A stretch of DNA of 64,000 nucleotides from Flavobacteriaceae bacterium (GTDB lineage Bacteria > Bacteroidota > Bacteroidia > Flavobacteriales > Flavobacteriaceae): the NCBI GenBank assembly GCA_026988355.1, contig JALSLK010000013.1:1-64000 (forward strand), written 5' to 3'. Below, one piece after another: positions 1 to 7,440 of this stretch. Below the pieces are notes generated by a model, which searched no databases, had not been told where the DNA came from, and worked only from the letters and a program-made list of their open reading frames with translations. Every line of letters starts with the position of its first letter. The first letter of the stretch is position 1. The position numbers and the translations under genes were made by a program.

Positions 1-55
1 CAAAATAGTATTGACTATCAGTTAGTTATATTAAAAACACATCAATACAAGGGTT

Positions 56-84
56 AAAAAGCTGCTTTATATAGCAGCTTTTTT
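56..84 (+). terminator. Rho-independent terminator of an upstream gene outside the window
   Basis: GCTGCT and AGCAGC form a 6-bp stem around TTATAT. It is flanked by an A-run and a T-run that extend the stem and provide the U-tract. It probably ends a plus-strand transcript that enters from the left edge. No coding sequence is recognisable in the first 55 bases. Confidence 0.6.
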
Positions 85-336
85 ATTTTATACTAAAAAA
101 ATATACAGATACTTGAGTTAATAAATAAATTACCTATTTCATAAATACAAGTCTATAAACCTAAGTTCCTCTAAGACTTCTTTTTACAGAAAATGAAGAA
201 ATGGTGAGATTTGAAGAACAAGAAATGTAGAGAATAACCGAAATCATTACAGAAAATTAAAGTTAATAGATCGTTTTTTATCTGTTTTAAAAAAAATATT
301 TATCCCTAAAAGCATATCCTTTTAAAGAAAAAAACG

Positions 337-344
337 TATATTTG
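337..344 (+). promoter_or_regulatory. Bacteroidota -7 promoter element (TATATTTG)
   Basis: This is an exact match to TAnnTTTG. It lies about 6 nt before the first hairpin of the candidate small RNA. No clear -33 TTG is seen at the usual spacing, so assignment rests on the -7 box and the structured, terminated transcript that follows. Confidence 0.5.
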
Positions 345-349
345 TTTAA

Positions 350-427
350 AGTTAATTAGTTTAAGACTAATTAATCTTTTTCATAGCAATTTTCCCCCAT
401 TAATCAATGATTAATGGGGGTTTTATT
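350..427 (+). ncRNA. Candidate small structured RNA of about 80 nt
   Basis: A short transcription unit is visible: a TAnnTTTG box just upstream; a perfect 9-bp hairpin (TTAATTAGT, loop TTAAG, ACTAATTAA, 352-374); an unpaired stretch of about 19 nt; then a 12-bp G/C-tipped terminator hairpin with a T-rich tail. No start codon with a usable reading frame lies inside, so it does not look like a leader peptide. No gene follows for more than 600 bases, so it is not an obvious riboswitch or leader. It may belong to a known flavobacterial RNA motif, but I cannot confirm that by eye. Confidence 0.5.
394..427 (+). terminator. Strong terminator of the candidate small RNA
   Basis: CCCCCATTAATC pairs with GATTAATGGGGG across a 3-nt loop, followed by TTTTATTTTA. 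The T-tract lies only on the plus-strand side, which sets the orientation. Confidence 0.75.
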
Positions 428-469
428 TTAACAAATCACTTGTAATCTTAACTTTATACCTTGAGTTTA

Positions 470-533
470 ATACCAATTCAATTTCAAAATTCACTAAATA
501 GATTTGAACTATTTTGAGGGAATTTTATTTTAC
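470..533. repeat. One arm of a palindromic repeat family
   Basis: About 45 bp beginning ATACCAATTC match the left arm of the 160-bp palindromic element at 37627-37786 at roughly 40 of 45 positions, and similarity continues to a shared TTTTAC. No second inverted arm is found nearby, so this is a truncated or solo copy. Confidence 0.6.
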
Positions 534-1060
534 ACTTTCTTTTGACAATATTTTTTTCTCATCTAAGATTAAATTAAAGTAACAAAAATATCTTTTCCTT
601 TTTTCTTTTTGTTTTAACAATTTTATATAAATTTCTTTTTTTAAATTGCTTCTAGTAATATTAATTTGATTAGTTTTGCGATTATTGAGTAACAACTTTA
701 AAATTACTAAGTTCTTTTAATTTATTATTTCCTATCGCAATATTTGTCCTATCTTTTTTGGATTTTACAGTTTTGTTGAATAAACAAATCTATCCTTCGA
801 TAGAATTAATGCGATATTTTAAATAAAAGAGCCTGTATATTTTCTTTAGGTTCTTTAAAAAGCATGTAGGTGTTGGGTTTGGTGTTAAATATAGTATGTC
901 TAATTTAGATTTAAGTAATGATTACAAGTATAACTGGTTTATAAAAACCATATTAACTTTTATAATTATAACATTTATAAAGATTACGTATCTGTGTAGT
1001 GTTTTTCATCTTCCACCCATAATACAAAAAGGAAATTATAAAAGTCTCCTTTTATATTTT
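534..1060. other. Gene-poor intergenic stretch
   Basis: No supported coding sequence, RNA or clear repeat is seen here. A short plus-strand open frame around 870-1074 runs into the tRNA and is most likely chance or a decayed remnant. Confidence 0.5.
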
Positions 1061-1135
1061 CGGGGTGTAGCGTAGCCCGGTTATCGCGCCACGTTTGGGA
1101 CGTGGAGGCCGCAGGTTCGAATCCTGCCACCCCGA
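1061..1135 (+). tRNA. tRNA-Pro (anticodon TGG)
   Basis: A complete cloverleaf can be drawn. The acceptor arms CGGGGTG and CACCCCG pair fully. There is a D-arm, an anticodon stem CCACG/CGTGG with loop TTTGGGA (anticodon TGG), and a T-arm GCAGG-TTCGAAT-CCTGC. The discriminator base is A. CCA is not encoded. The anticodon reads CCN proline codons. Confidence 0.95.
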
Positions 1136-1209
1136 CAAATTATATTTATACACACACATTTAAGTGTTTAACAAATTGAAGATGTTACAATTTATTTTAG
1201 ATAGTGTAC

Positions 1210-1249
1210 AAAAAAGTCAGGGTTTCAAATTGAAACCCTGACTTTTTTT
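1210..1249. terminator. Bidirectional terminator between tRNA-Pro and dnaK
   Basis: A near-perfect inverted repeat of GTCAGGGTTTCAA is flanked by an A-run on the left and a T-run on the right. It can therefore stop transcription from the tRNA (plus) and from dnaK (minus), whose stop codon lies about 20 bp away. Confidence 0.85.
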
Positions 1250-1267
1250 ATTTGTATCTAAAGATAA

Positions 1268-3175
1268 TTATTTTTCTTCTTCTACTTCTTCAAAATCTAC
1301 ATCCTCTACATTATCTGCTTGTACATCATTTCCGGCTTCTGGTTGTGCTCCTGCTCCTCCTGCTTGTGCTTCTTGCTCTGCTTTGTACATTTCTTCACTT
1401 GCTACTTTCCAAGCGGCATTAATTTTTTCCATTGCTGCATCTATTTCTACAATATCTTTAGATTCATGTGCTTTTTTTAATTCTTCTAAAGAAGTTTCTA
1501 TTGGTGTTTTTTTATCATCCGATAATTTATCTCCAAACTCTTTCAATTGCTTTTCTGTTTGAAATATCATCGAATCTGCAGCATTAATTTTTTCTGCTGT
1601 TTCTTTCACTTTTTTGTCTGCTTCTGCATTCGCTTCTGCATCTGCTTTCATTTTTTGAATTTCTTCATCTGTCAATCCTGAAGATGCTTCGATACGTATG
1701 TTATGTTCTTTTCCTGTTCCTTTATCTTTTGCAGATACGTTAATAATTCCGTTTGCATCAATATCAAAAGTTACTTCAATTTGTGGGATTCCTCTTCCTG
1801 CTGGTGGAATTCCATCTAAGTGAAACTTTCCAATCGTTTTATTATCTGCTGCCATTGCTCTTTCTCCTTGTAAAACATGGATTTCTACCGATGGTTGGTT
1901 TTCTACTGCGGTAGAGAATACTTGCGATTTCTTGGTTGGTATGGTTGTATTTGCATCTATTAATTTTGTAAATACATTACCCATTGTTTCTATCCCTAAG
2001 GATAATGGTGTTACGTCTAATAACAATACATCTTTTACATCTCCTGTTAATACACCTCCTTGTATTGCTGCTCCTACCGCTACTACTTCATCTGGATTTA
2101 CTCCTTTATTTGGATCTTTTCCAAAGAATTTTTTTACTTCTTCTTGTATTCTTGGTATACGTGTTGATCCTCCTACTAAAATTACTTCGTCTATATCGCT
2201 TGTACTTAAATCTGCATCTTTTAATGCTTTAGCAACTGGTGCCATTGAACGTTTTATTAAGCTATCTGCTAATTTTTCAAAAGCTGCTCTCGTTAATGTT
2301 TTAACTAAATGTTTTGGTCCCGATGCTGTTGCTGTTACATAAGGCAAATTAATTTCTGTCTGTGTTGCTGATGATAATTCTATCTTTGCTTTTTCTGCTG
2401 CTTCTTTTAAACGTTGTAAAGCCATTGGATCTTTTCTTAAATCAATGCTTTCGTCTTTATTAAATTCTTCTGCTAACCAGTCGATGATTACTTGGTCAAA
2501 ATCGTCTCCTCCTAAATGCGTATCTCCATTTGTAGACAACACTTCAAAAACACCATCTCCTATTTCTAGGATAGAAACATCAAATGTCCCTCCTCCTAAA
2601 TCATATACTGCTATTTTTTTATCGTCGTGTGCTTTATCCATTCCATAAGCTAAAGCTGCTGCCGTTGGCTCATTTATAATACGTGACACTTTTAATCCTG
2701 CTATTTGTCCTGCTTCTTTTGTTGCCTGACGTTGTGCGTCATTAAAATATGCTGGTACAGTAATTACTGCTTCTGTTACTTCGTGTCCGAGATAATCTTC
2801 TGCTGTTTTTTTCATTTTCTGCAATACCATTGCTGAAATTTCCTGTGGTGTATATAAACGACCATCTATATCTACTCTTGGTGTATCATTATCTCCTTTT
2901 ACTACTTTATATGGTACTCTTTCTGCTTCTTTTTTGCTTTCTGAGTATTTATTTCCCATAAATCGTTTTATTGAAGAAATGGTCTTTGTTGGATTTGTTA
3001 CTGCTTGTCTTTTTGCAGGATCTCCTACTTTACGCTCTCCTCCTTCTATAAATGCTACAATAGATGGTGTTGTTCTTTTTCCTTCTGCATTTGGTATTAC
3101 TACTGGTTCATTTCCTTCCATTACAGATACGCATGAATTCGTTGTTCCTAAATCGATTCCAATTATCTTACTCAT
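1268..3175 (-). CDS. dnaK: Molecular chaperone DnaK (Hsp70)
   Basis: Cytoplasmic ATP-dependent Hsp70 chaperone that binds exposed hydrophobic segments of unfolded proteins with DnaJ and GrpE. The 635-residue length is standard. The N-terminal nucleotide-binding domain (about 1-385) has the phosphate loops [13 protein letters not shown] and [10 protein letters not shown]. The hydrophobic linker [13 protein letters not shown] precedes the substrate-binding beta domain and the helical lid (about 500-600). The tail is acidic (DFEEVEEEK), as in bacterial DnaK. It appears monocistronic: no dnaJ or grpE is adjacent, a strong terminator follows, and its upstream region carries an unusual promoter-like region and an inverted repeat. 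Confidence 0.98.
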   Translation of the reverse strand: MSKIIGIDLGTTNSCVSVMEGNEPVVIPNAEGKRTTPSIVAFIEGGERKVGDPAKRQAVTNPTKTISSIKRFMGNKYSESKKEAERVPYKVVKGDNDTPRVDIDGRLYTPQEISAMVLQKMKKTAEDYLGHEVTEAVITVPAYFNDAQRQATKEAGQIAGLKVSRIINEPTAAALAYGMDKAHDDKKIAVYDLGGGTFDVSILEIGDGVFEVLSTNGDTHLGGDDFDQVIIDWLAEEFNKDESIDLRKDPMALQRLKEAAEKAKIELSSATQTEINLPYVTATASGPKHLVKTLTRAAFEKLADSLIKRSMAPVAKALKDADLSTSDIDEVILVGGSTRIPRIQEEVKKFFGKDPNKGVNPDEVVAVGAAIQGGVLTGDVKDVLLLDVTPLSLGIETMGNVFTKLIDANTTIPTKKSQVFSTAVENQPSVEIHVLQGERAMAADNKTIGKFHLDGIPPAGRGIPQIEVTFDIDANGIINVSAKDKGTGKEHNIRIEASSGLTDEEIQKMKADAEANAEADKKVKETAEKINAADSMIFQTEKQLKEFGDKLSDDKKTPIETSLEELKKAHESKDIVEIDAAMEKINAAWKVASEEMYKAEQEAQAGGAGAQPEAGNDVQADNVEDVDFEEVEEEK

Positions 3176-3227
3176 AATTATATATTTTTTTTAGTTATTT
3201 TTTTAATTTAATTTACGTTTTGTAATA

Positions 3228-3281
3228 GTCAATCTTTATGCCAAGTGATTTTTATCTATTTTGTGACATGTTTTAATGTCA
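3228..3281 (-). promoter_or_regulatory. Putative dnaK control region: TTGGCA...TTG element plus inverted repeat
   Basis: Reading the minus strand, TTGGCATAAAGATTGAC lies about 52 bp before the dnaK start. It resembles a -24/-12 (sigma-54) promoter except for GA in place of GC at -12. No TAnnTTTG box is visible downstream of it. Further upstream is the inverted repeat TGACAT-N6-ATGTCA (3264-3281), a plausible operator. Both readings are inference. Confidence 0.3.
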
Positions 3282-3345
3282 TTTTGTCAGAAAAAATACT
3301 TTGTATGAGATAAAATTGGTAAGTTATATGTCTAATCTAAGTAAT

Positions 3346-4143
3346 TTATGAATTTTCTAATGCAAGCATTTTATCTTCTACTTTAGCTACCAATTCATTA
3401 AATTTTGGAGTTCTTTTTATAGTGCGTTCTCTTTTATATGGTAAATCGACATCTATTTTTGTTATTATTTTGGATGGTGCATATTTCATAATATGTATTT
3501 CATCTCCTAAATAAACTGCTTCATCAATATCGTGTGTTACAAATAAAATAGTTGCATTGTATTTTTCCCATATATTTAATAATAAATCTTGCATTTGCAA
3601 ACGTGTTTTTATATCTAATGCTCCAAATGGTTCATCCATCAATAATATTTTGGGATTTGCCAATAAACTTCTGGCTATGGCAACTCGTTGTAATTGTCCG
3701 CCTGATAAAGATGGGTATTGTGCATATTTCTTTTCATGTCCTTCTAATCCTACTAATTTTATCAATTCCATTGCTCTTTCTTCTCTTTCTTTTTTTGAAA
3801 CTCCTTTAAATTGCAATGCTAATCCGACATTCTCAAGAACAGTCATCCATGGTAAGGACGAATATTGTTGAAACACCATACTTACTCTATTATCTTCTCC
3901 AACGGGTTTTCCATTAACTAAAACAGTTCCTGTTGTTGGCTCTTGTAATCCTGCTATATATCGCAATATGGTTGATTTCCCACAACCACTCATTCCCATT
4001 AAAACGGTAAATAGACCTTGTTTTGGATTTTCTTTGAGTACCAAATCCAAATTTTTTAGTATAAATGTTTTTCCACCATCGTAGCTTTGTGAAACGCCTT
4101 TTAATTCAATAATATTTTTAGTATTTAATATTTTTTCTTCCAT
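3346..4143 (-). CDS. ABC importer ATP-binding protein (SsuB/TauB/NrtD type)
   Basis: ATPase that powers the permease encoded just upstream (4145-5101; 1-bp gap). Its 265 residues carry Walker A (GMSGCGKST), Q-loop, the signature LSGGQLQRVAIARSL, Walker B with the family-typical LLMDEPFGALD, and the H-loop in FVTHDIDEAVYLGD. The closest families are the nitrate/sulfonate/taurine importers, but the substrate cannot be read from an ATPase. It is the last gene of a three-gene operon with the binding protein and permease. Confidence 0.93.
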   Translation of the reverse strand: MEEKILNTKNIIELKGVSQSYDGGKTFILKNLDLVLKENPKQGLFTVLMGMSGCGKSTILRYIAGLQEPTTGTVLVNGKPVGEDNRVSMVFQQYSSLPWMTVLENVGLALQFKGVSKKEREERAMELIKLVGLEGHEKKYAQYPSLSGGQLQRVAIARSLLANPKILLMDEPFGALDIKTRLQMQDLLLNIWEKYNATILFVTHDIDEAVYLGDEIHIMKYAPSKIITKIDVDLPYKRERTIKRTPKFNELVAKVEDKMLALENS

Positions 4144-4144
4144 A

Positions 4145-5101
4145 TCAATACTTTTTTTGTTTGTTTATATGCTTATATGGAAATAACATTTTATCTATTA
4201 GTACAAATATTCTATCTTGTATTAATCCTATAAAAACGATTACTATTAATATTGCAAAGGCTTTATCTATTCTGCTTTGTCGCTTTGCCATCCATATTAA
4301 CTCTCCTAATCCTCCGCCTTTATTTAGCATTTCTGCTATGGTTATGTAGGTCCATGAAATTGCTGTTAATACGCGTATATCGTCTATTAATTTTGAAAAT
4401 ACATAAGGCATATATACGGTTTTAATTGTTTGCCAACTTCCTGCGCCTAAAGTAAAAACGGTTCTTAGATGTACTGTTTCTACTTCTTTTATTCGTTGTA
4501 CGACTACTGGTATTAAATATACGATGATTCCAAATGCTAAAAAAAACACTTTCATTTTTGATTCTAATCCAAACCACATAATAAATATTCCTGTAACTGC
4601 GGTTAATGGTATAAATCGAATGGAATCTACTATTCGTCCAAATAAGCCGTTAAATAATGGTACTAATCCTAGTAGAAATCCTAGTAATATGGAAATAATT
4701 ATTGCTATTACATATCCTAGAACATTTAATTTAATAGAATGCATGGCATTTCCTATTAAATTATCTTTTTCTTTTAATTCTTTAAATGAACGTACTACTT
4801 TTATTGGCGATGGCAATAATGGATATACTTTATCGTTTGTTAATCCGTAATTATCTAATGTAGGTTTATCTAAGGTTTTTAAATAGTCATATTTTGCTAT
4901 AAGTAGAGAGTCATTATCGTAATATGTTCTATCGAATATTTTTGTTTTAATACGGTTATTATCTACTTGTTTTACTACTTGTTTGGATAATAATTCGGAT
5001 ACTAAAAACCAACTTATTATTACAATTATCACTCCTATAATTGATAGGAGTGATTTGGTTTTTTTATGTAAACTGCCTCTTAATTCGAATAGTGATGACA
5101 T
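4145..5101 (-). CDS. ABC importer permease (SsuC/TauC type) with long periplasmic insert
   Basis: Inner-membrane permease, 318 residues; SsuC/TauC proteins are usually about 260. The first membrane helix (about 17-38) is followed by some 75 polar residues before the second, giving an unusually large extracytoplasmic loop. The remaining helices form the binding-protein-dependent transport core, with the EAA-type coupling loop around LGAGSWQTIKTVYMPYVF. Only 24 bp separate it from the binding-protein gene and 1 bp from the ATPase gene, so the three are co-transcribed. The extra loop may contact the OmpA-fused binding protein; that is inference. Confidence 0.9.
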   Translation of the reverse strand: MSSLFELRGSLHKKTKSLLSIIGVIIVIISWFLVSELLSKQVVKQVDNNRIKTKIFDRTYYDNDSLLIAKYDYLKTLDKPTLDNYGLTNDKVYPLLPSPIKVVRSFKELKEKDNLIGNAMHSIKLNVLGYVIAIIISILLGFLLGLVPLFNGLFGRIVDSIRFIPLTAVTGIFIMWFGLESKMKVFFLAFGIIVYLIPVVVQRIKEVETVHLRTVFTLGAGSWQTIKTVYMPYVFSKLIDDIRVLTAISWTYITIAEMLNKGGGLGELIWMAKRQSRIDKAFAILIVIVFIGLIQDRIFVLIDKMLFPYKHINKQKKY

Positions 5102-5125
5102 AATTATTGCAAAGCATTTTTGAAA

Positions 5126-6670
5126 TTAATCATTTACCAATTCAAAATCTGTTCTTCTATTTTTTGATCTGCATTTTTTTGTTGCATTAGATTTACATCC
5201 TTCTACTGGTTTTGACGGTCCATTTCCTAATACTATTAATCTGTTTTTTTGCATGTTATGTGCTTGTATTAAGTAATCTGCAACCGATTGTGCTCTCTTT
5301 TTAGATAGCGATACATTAGATGCAAAACTTCCTACATTATCTGTATTTCCTTCTACTCTAATTCTCGAATTAGAAAATGCTTTTGCTATTGGTATAAACT
5401 GAATGTCTATTAATTGTTTTGCATTCTCATCTAATACATATTCTCCTGTTCTAAAACTTATACTTAATCGTTTTGTTGATAAGGCTTCTTTTTTTATTAC
5501 TTTTTCATCTATGTTTGCAAATACTTTTTCTTTTTCTGCTTCTGATCCTGCTACGGTTACTTTTGCTGCTGGAACGATATCTTTACTTGCCAATAATCTC
5601 CAACTCTTTGCTCCTGCTGTACTAAAGCCTAAATCGTTGTATTTTATTTTCATTTTATTATATAGGTCTTCTCCTGTAACTCCTTTGTAATCTGAATTTA
5701 ATCCAAAGAAATTCAAATTATCTCCATGTGTCGTTAATCGTGTATTGTTTATTGCATTATAACAGAAGTCTTCTGGCATTCCTAGTCCTTTTGCTAAATA
5801 CTTTGCTGCTTCATGTTTTTTCTCTTCTGAACTATTTAGTGCTGCTGCTCCTTTCATCCATCCTTCGTACAGCTCTTTTAATTGTTGTTTATTTTTTTGA
5901 ATAAACTCTTTTTTTGCTATAAACACATCGGCAATAATATGACTTGCATTTTTTGTACTTTCTAGTACTTTAGATCCTGCTACTTTGTTTACTGCATCTT
6001 CATCGTCTGGACTCCAAACTACTGCTGCATCTACCGAATTACTTTTAAATGCATCTGCTGCATCTATGGCACTTGGCACTTCTATTATTTTCACATCTTT
6101 TGTGGTTAAATCTCCTGCTTCTAACAACCATATTAAAAACGAATGTGATGGTGTCATTGGTGCTACTGCAATTTTTTTACCTCGTAAGTCTTTTACTGTA
6201 TTTATTCCTCTTCGTGCTACAATTGCATCTCCTCCTCGACTCCAATCTGCTTGAAATACTACTTGTGGATCGTATTTCGCTAATCCTTCTATTTCTGTCG
6301 GAAATGCATCTATTGTTGCCCACATTAAATCTATATTTCCGCTTTTAAATGCATCTCTTGATGCGTCAAAATCGTCTATTACTTTAAATTTTACTTTAAA
6401 TCCGTAGTCTTTATAAAATTGAGATTCGGTATTTGCATCAAATCCTCTATTAAAGTATTGCCCTCCTGCATATCCTCCCCAAGTTACTACACCTATATTT
6501 ATTACATCTTTATATCCTTCTTTTGATGTTTTTTCTTTTTTATTTCCTTTGGTTATTTCCTTTATTTTATCTTTGAATAAATCTGTTTTTTGTGTTACAT
6601 AATACGCTCCAAAAAGAAGTACTGCAAAAATTAATATTTTAGAAAATGGTGTCAATTTTGTCTTAGCCAT
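5126..6670 (-). CDS. Membrane-anchored substrate-binding protein fused to an OmpA-like domain
   Basis: 514 residues. An uncleaved-looking N-terminal membrane anchor (about 10-27) is followed by a lysine-rich linker. Next comes a type II periplasmic binding domain of the NMT1/SsuA kind (about 55-330; VVTWGGYAGGQ, VKDLRGKKIAVAP). A C-terminal OmpA-like domain (about 400-514) carries EGNTDNVGS, LSKKRAQSVADYL and NRRTDFEL; the Asp and Arg typical of meso-diaminopimelate binding are present. Ordinary importer binding proteins lack a peptidoglycan-binding domain. The operon with permease and ATPase suggests import or sensing tied to the cell wall. The substrate is unknown. Confidence 0.88.
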   Translation of the reverse strand: MAKTKLTPFSKILIFAVLLFGAYYVTQKTDLFKDKIKEITKGNKKEKTSKEGYKDVINIGVVTWGGYAGGQYFNRGFDANTESQFYKDYGFKVKFKVIDDFDASRDAFKSGNIDLMWATIDAFPTEIEGLAKYDPQVVFQADWSRGGDAIVARRGINTVKDLRGKKIAVAPMTPSHSFLIWLLEAGDLTTKDVKIIEVPSAIDAADAFKSNSVDAAVVWSPDDEDAVNKVAGSKVLESTKNASHIIADVFIAKKEFIQKNKQQLKELYEGWMKGAAALNSSEEKKHEAAKYLAKGLGMPEDFCYNAINNTRLTTHGDNLNFFGLNSDYKGVTGEDLYNKMKIKYNDLGFSTAGAKSWRLLASKDIVPAAKVTVAGSEAEKEKVFANIDEKVIKKEALSTKRLSISFRTGEYVLDENAKQLIDIQFIPIAKAFSNSRIRVEGNTDNVGSFASNVSLSKKRAQSVADYLIQAHNMQKNRLIVLGNGPSKPVEGCKSNATKKCRSKNRRTDFELVND

Positions 6671-6707
6671 AATAATTTAATTTTGTTTTGTTTGATTTTT
6701 TAATTTG

Positions 6708-6715
6708 CAAATATA
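6708..6715 (-). promoter_or_regulatory. -7 promoter element of the ABC operon (TATATTTG)
   Basis: Exact TAnnTTTG on the minus strand, 38 bp before the start of the binding-protein gene. It implies that the ABC operon is transcribed separately from the upstream coiled-coil gene. Confidence 0.6.
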
Positions 6716-6750
6716 GTATTTATAAAATAGGTAGTGTTATCTGTTAATTG

Positions 6751-7365
6751 TTACAAATATTTATTTATTTTTTTTATATCTTCTCGCATCTCTTGTATCA
6801 ATTTATTGGTTGTAGCTTCAAAATCGCCACTCGTATGGCCATTTAAACTTCCGTACAATTTCTTTTCTAAATCCGATATTTCTTTGGTTAATTGTTTTAT
6901 TTGTTTCTTTTTAGATGCTATTTTTTTTAAAATTTCACTTTCTTCTCTACTATCTATATTTGTTTTGTTATTTTCTTTTAATGTTTTAATAAATTTTATT
7001 CGTTCGTTATTAAGTACTCTTTGATAGAATCCTATTGATTGTAACAATTTTGGCACGGTTACTCCTAATGTTTTTGCGGTTGCAAATGCGGAACGATATC
7101 TTGTTTTTTCGTCCATTTCCATAGACTCTAATGACTTTATTGCATTTTTATACTCTAAATAATCAAACCCTTCTTGGTTATTCTCATTTAGAATAGTTAA
7201 TAATTGCGTCATTATTCTATTACTTGCTTTTCCTTCGGATTCAGAGTATACTTTTGATTCTAAAACTCCTTTTTTGGTAAAATCAACAGCATCCGTTTTT
7301 GGCTTATCATCATTAGATTTTTCTTCTTCTTGAACGATAAATAAAGCTTTTAATTTGTCTAGCAT
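6751..7365 (-). CDS. Hypothetical coiled-coil protein, 204 aa
   Basis: I do not recognise a named family. The product has no signal peptide or membrane segment and is probably cytoplasmic. The N-terminal third is acidic and low-complexity. The middle is alpha-helical, and residues about 145-175 form a charged coiled coil (KKIASKKKQIKQLTKEISDLEKKL). It lies between the helicase gene and the ABC operon on the same strand but has its own promoter box upstream, and the ABC operon has another. A functional link to the ABC system is therefore suggested only by position. Confidence 0.75.
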   Translation of the reverse strand: MLDKLKALFIVQEEEKSNDDKPKTDAVDFTKKGVLESKVYSESEGKASNRIMTQLLTILNENNQEGFDYLEYKNAIKSLESMEMDEKTRYRSAFATAKTLGVTVPKLLQSIGFYQRVLNNERIKFIKTLKENNKTNIDSREESEILKKIASKKKQIKQLTKEISDLEKKLYGSLNGHTSGDFEATTNKLIQEMREDIKKINKYL

Positions 7366-7382
7366 GATTCAATTCGTTTTCG

Positions 7383-7390
7383 CAAAGTTA
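7383..7390 (-). promoter_or_regulatory. -7 promoter element of the coiled-coil gene (TAACTTTG)
   Basis: Exact TAnnTTTG on the minus strand, 17 bp before the start codon at 7365. This predicts a short leader of about 13 nt. Confidence 0.55.
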
Positions 7391-7440
7391 CAATTTTTTA
7401 AAGATTATTTGCTTTGTCTTATTCTTTACATTAAAGATAC

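Noticed and set aside
189-260. Short plus-strand stretch reading ENEEMVRFEEQEM-stop-RITEIITEN, like a decayed coding fragment
   Set aside because: Too short, interrupted by a stop, and no family recognised; it could be chance in AT-rich DNA.
867-1076. Plus-strand open frame containing GVGFGVKYSMSNLDLSND
   Set aside because: No plausible start, it reads through into tRNA-Pro, and the second half is low-quality hydrophobic sequence. At best a remnant of an outer-membrane protein gene.
1932-2342. Plus-strand ORFs opposite dnaK
   Set aside because: Antisense shadows of a highly biased, well-conserved gene; no promoter box or recognised domain.
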